Under the pieces are notes generated by a model. It was not told the DNA's origin. It saw nothing but the letters and a program-made list of their open reading frames with translations, and did no database searches. Positions 5,685-6,938 of a DNA stretch of 6,938 nucleotides are shown here, in pieces. Location: positions 1 to 6,938 of the forward strand of contig CACZQD010000099.1 in NCBI GenBank assembly GCA_902783215.1, written 5' to 3'. Both the position numbers and the translations under genes were made by a program. The stretch comes from an uncultured Erysipelotrichaceae bacterium. Lineage in GTDB: Bacteria > Bacillota_I > Bacilli_A > RF39 > UBA660. The first letter of the stretch is position 1. Each line of letters starts with the position of its first letter.

Positions 5685-6014
5685 TTACTCTGCTTTCTTG
5701 CTAGATAAAAAAGTAACTTTTTCTGCCACAACTTCCGTATAGTTGTGATATGTTTCGTTTTCATTTTCGATAACACGTGTTACAATATGGCCTTTAATAC
5801 CTACTAAATCTCCTTTTTTACAATATTGAGTTGTTCTCTCTGCTACACCTTTCCATAACACACAAGATATAAAATCTGTATCATATTCACCATTATTATT
5901 TTTATAAGAACGTGGTACAGCTAAAGTTAAATTAGTTACCTTGGTGCCATTAGAAGTTTCATTAAGTTCAGGTTCTTTTACAATTCGACCAACTAAAACT
6001 GCTTGATTAAGCAC
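5685..6014 (-). CDS. ssb: Single-stranded DNA-binding protein, short form without acidic tail
   Basis: The 109-residue protein is one OB-fold SSB domain: MLNQAVLVGRIVKEPEL (1-17), TKVTNLTLAVPRSYKN (24-39), DTDFISCVLWKGVAE (45-59), KKGDLVGIKGHIVTR (66-80) and TEVVAEKVTFLSS (93-105). It ends in KKAE directly after the last strand. The flexible linker and acidic DDDIPF-like tip, through which main SSBs recruit repair and replication proteins, are missing. Its length resembles B. subtilis SsbB (113 residues), the competence form. It starts at GTG, with AAAGGAGG eight bases upstream. It is not next to rpsF/rpsR, where the housekeeping ssb normally lies, so it is likely a second, accessory copy. 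Own promoter upstream; the nuclease gene follows 28 bp later. Confidence 0.93.
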   Translation of the reverse strand: MLNQAVLVGRIVKEPELNETSNGTKVTNLTLAVPRSYKNNNGEYDTDFISCVLWKGVAERTTQYCKKGDLVGIKGHIVTRVIENENETYHNYTEVVAEKVTFLSSKKAE

Positions 6015-6037
6015 AAATTATACCTCCTTTCAAACTC

Positions 6038-6066
6038 ATAATAACAAAGTTTCTATTACTTAGCAA
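6038..6066 (-). promoter_or_regulatory. Probable promoter of ssb-nuclease-small gene unit
   Basis: The minus strand has TTGCTA (6066-6061), a 17-bp spacer and TATTAT (6043-6038). It lies downstream of the terminator of the preceding lipoprotein gene and about 24 bp before the ssb start, leaving a short leader that carries AAAGGAGG. Confidence 0.6.
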
Positions 6067-6105
6067 ACATCAATTTTTTAATATTTTTTCATATTTTTTA
6101 ACAGT

Positions 6106-6150
6106 AAACAAAAAACAGAGGATCAGTTATTAACTATCCTCTATTTTTTA
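6106..6150. terminator. Hairpin terminator after the sufB-lipoprotein unit, possibly bidirectional
   Basis: Arms AGAGGAT (6117-6123) and ATCCTCT (6136-6142) continue inward as AGTT/AACT with one bulged base. On the minus strand the hairpin is followed by GTTTTTTG, giving a good intrinsic terminator 37 bp after the lipoprotein stop. The plus strand also has a TTTTTT run (6145-6150), so it could work in both directions. Confidence 0.88.
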
Positions 6151-6178
6151 ACTACACTTTTAAATTTTTTGCATATTT

Positions 6179-6469
6179 TTATTTTTTTAGATCAATATCA
6201 TAACTAACTAATTTATCATTTTTTATAGTAGCAGAAACTTTAGTATCATCATTATATTTTTTTAATGATGATAAATCCAATTCTGAATCATCTAACTGTC
6301 TTAATTCACCTAAAGTAATCTCTAATGTATCTAGACCCACAACGTGACCACTCACATATTTTTGATAATAACTATTTGTTACTTTTTTTAAATCCTCTTT
6401 TGCCTGATTATTATTTTGACATCCACATAATAAAACAAATATAGATAATATAATTAAAACCTTTTTCAT
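6179..6469 (-). CDS. Small predicted lipoprotein
   Basis: A 96-residue protein with a lipoprotein signal peptide: MKK, a hydrophobic stretch VLIILSIFVLL (4-14) and lipobox L14-C-G-C17, giving lipidation at C17 and anchoring to the outer face of the membrane. The mature part is polar, rich in Asp and Lys, with an Asn/Gln-rich start (QNNNQAKED) and a predicted beta-type end (TKVSATIKNDKLVSYDIDL). I do not recognise a conserved domain. AAGGAG overlaps the sufB stop codon and the ATG follows 10 bp after it, so it is cotranscribed with, and probably translationally coupled to, the SUF genes. A link with iron-sulfur assembly is positional only. Confidence 0.85.
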   Translation of the reverse strand: MKKVLIILSIFVLLCGCQNNNQAKEDLKKVTNSYYQKYVSGHVVGLDTLEITLGELRQLDDSELDLSSLKKYNDDTKVSATIKNDKLVSYDIDLKK

Positions 6470-6479
6470 AATCTTCTCC

Positions 6480-6938
6480 TTAAAAATAATTCTTTAATAA
6501 TGCATTTAACTCAACTGCATATTCCATTGGTAATTCTTCCCTAAAACGATCAATAAATCCCATAATAATTAATTCCTTAGCTCTTTCTTCCGATATTCCT
6601 CTAGTCATTAAGTAAAACAACTTTTCTTCACTTATTTTAGATACTGTAGCTTCGTGATTAATGTTAGAACTATCATTACTAACAATATTCTTAGGAACAG
6701 TATCACTCTTTGATTTATCATCCATTATTATGGTATCACACTTTACAGATGCTATCGAATTAAATGCAGATGATGATATATTAACAGTACCACGATAAGT
6801 TGCTTCTCCTCCATCAACAGCAATACTTTTACTTATAATATCACTTTTAGTATAAGGGGCAAGATGAATCATTTTAGCGCCAGTATCCTGTACTTGATTA
6901 TCGCGAGATACCGCAATAGATATACACTTACCAGTCGC
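6480..6938 (-). CDS. sufB: Fe-S cluster assembly scaffold SufB, C-terminal part (cut by window edge)
   Basis: SufB is the scaffold subunit of the SufBCD complex, which builds iron-sulfur clusters in the cytosol. Only the last 152 codons are present; the frame is open through the right edge, so the ATG at 6872 is internal. Family hallmarks are DTGAKMIHLAPYTKSDIISK, a TYRGTV strand, KCDTIIMDD with the conserved cysteine (it should correspond to the functionally important Cys405 of E. coli SufB), HEATVSKISEEKLFYLMTRG with the conserved glutamate, and MGFIDRFREELPMEYAVELN near the end. CDTIIMDD and ELPMEYAVEL are typical of SufB rather than SufD. The rest of the SUF operon probably lies to the right of the window. 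The gene ends with TAA, followed directly by the lipoprotein gene. Confidence 0.96.
   Translation of the reverse strand, partial: ATGKCISIAVSRDNQVQDTGAKMIHLAPYTKSDIISKSIAVDGGEATYRGTVNISSSAFNSIASVKCDTIIMDDKSKSDTVPKNIVSNDSSNINHEATVSKISEEKLFYLMTRGISEERAKELIIMGFIDRFREELPMEYAVELNALLKNYF

Noticed and set aside
5657..5776. A 40-residue N-terminal extension of the nuclease starting at the ATG at 5776.
   Set aside because: It would overlap the ssb gene by about 90 bp, has no ribosome binding site, and shows no DUF1016 similarity; the ATG at 5656 has a near-perfect ribosome binding site.
6872..6938. A sufB start at the ATG at 6872.
   Set aside because: The frame stays open to the window edge and its residues (DTGAK before MIH) match SufB, so that Met is internal.
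1..6938. CRISPR array, tRNA genes, insertion sequence or integrase.
   Set aside because: No regularly spaced repeats, no tRNA-like cloverleaf, no terminal inverted repeats around a transposase-like frame; the only long exact repeat seen is the 30-bp pair at the nuclease gene.

Overview
This is an AT-rich window (roughly a quarter G+C by eye) from a low-GC Gram-positive bacterium of the Bacilli or a related lineage. The evidence is a DnaB/DnaI-type helicase-loading pair, a T-box leader in front of thrS, SUF-type iron-sulfur genes and strong AAAGGAGG ribosome binding sites. TGA ends dnaB and the nuclease gene while tryptophans checked are TGG, so the standard bacterial code applies, not the Mycoplasma code. 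All genes but one are on the minus strand, so the window is described from its right end leftwards.

Right block (6938 to about 6106): the 3' end of sufB, followed 10 bp later by a small lipoprotein gene and a strong hairpin terminator. Middle block (about 6066 to 4286): its own promoter drives an orphan, tail-less single-stranded DNA-binding protein gene, then a DUF1016/YhcG-type PDDEXK nuclease gene, then a 37-residue small gene that is easy to miss. The nuclease gene and the small gene start inside two identical 30-bp direct repeats that span ribosome binding site and start codon, so the nuclease gene looks like a removable cassette. A plus-strand XRE regulator converges on the small gene and diverges from a second, minus-strand XRE regulator. 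A perfect 17-bp palindrome lies between the two divergent starts.

Left block (4285 to 1): the minus-strand XRE gene is followed by dnaB, dnaI and a Fic-domain gene, spaced 52, 3 and 10 bp apart, which suggests one transcript. The primosome loading genes may therefore be under XRE control. The Fic protein keeps an N-terminal autoinhibition motif, but glutamine replaces the catalytic histidine. After the Fic gene come one or two promoters, a complete T-box riboswitch and thrS, which lacks the usual N-terminal TGS domain and runs off the left edge.

The dnaB-dnaI-thrS order is a conserved Bacilli arrangement. The Fic gene, the XRE pair, the small gene, the nuclease and the extra ssb look like accessory genes placed around it. 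I see no tRNA, rRNA, CRISPR array, transposase or integrase.
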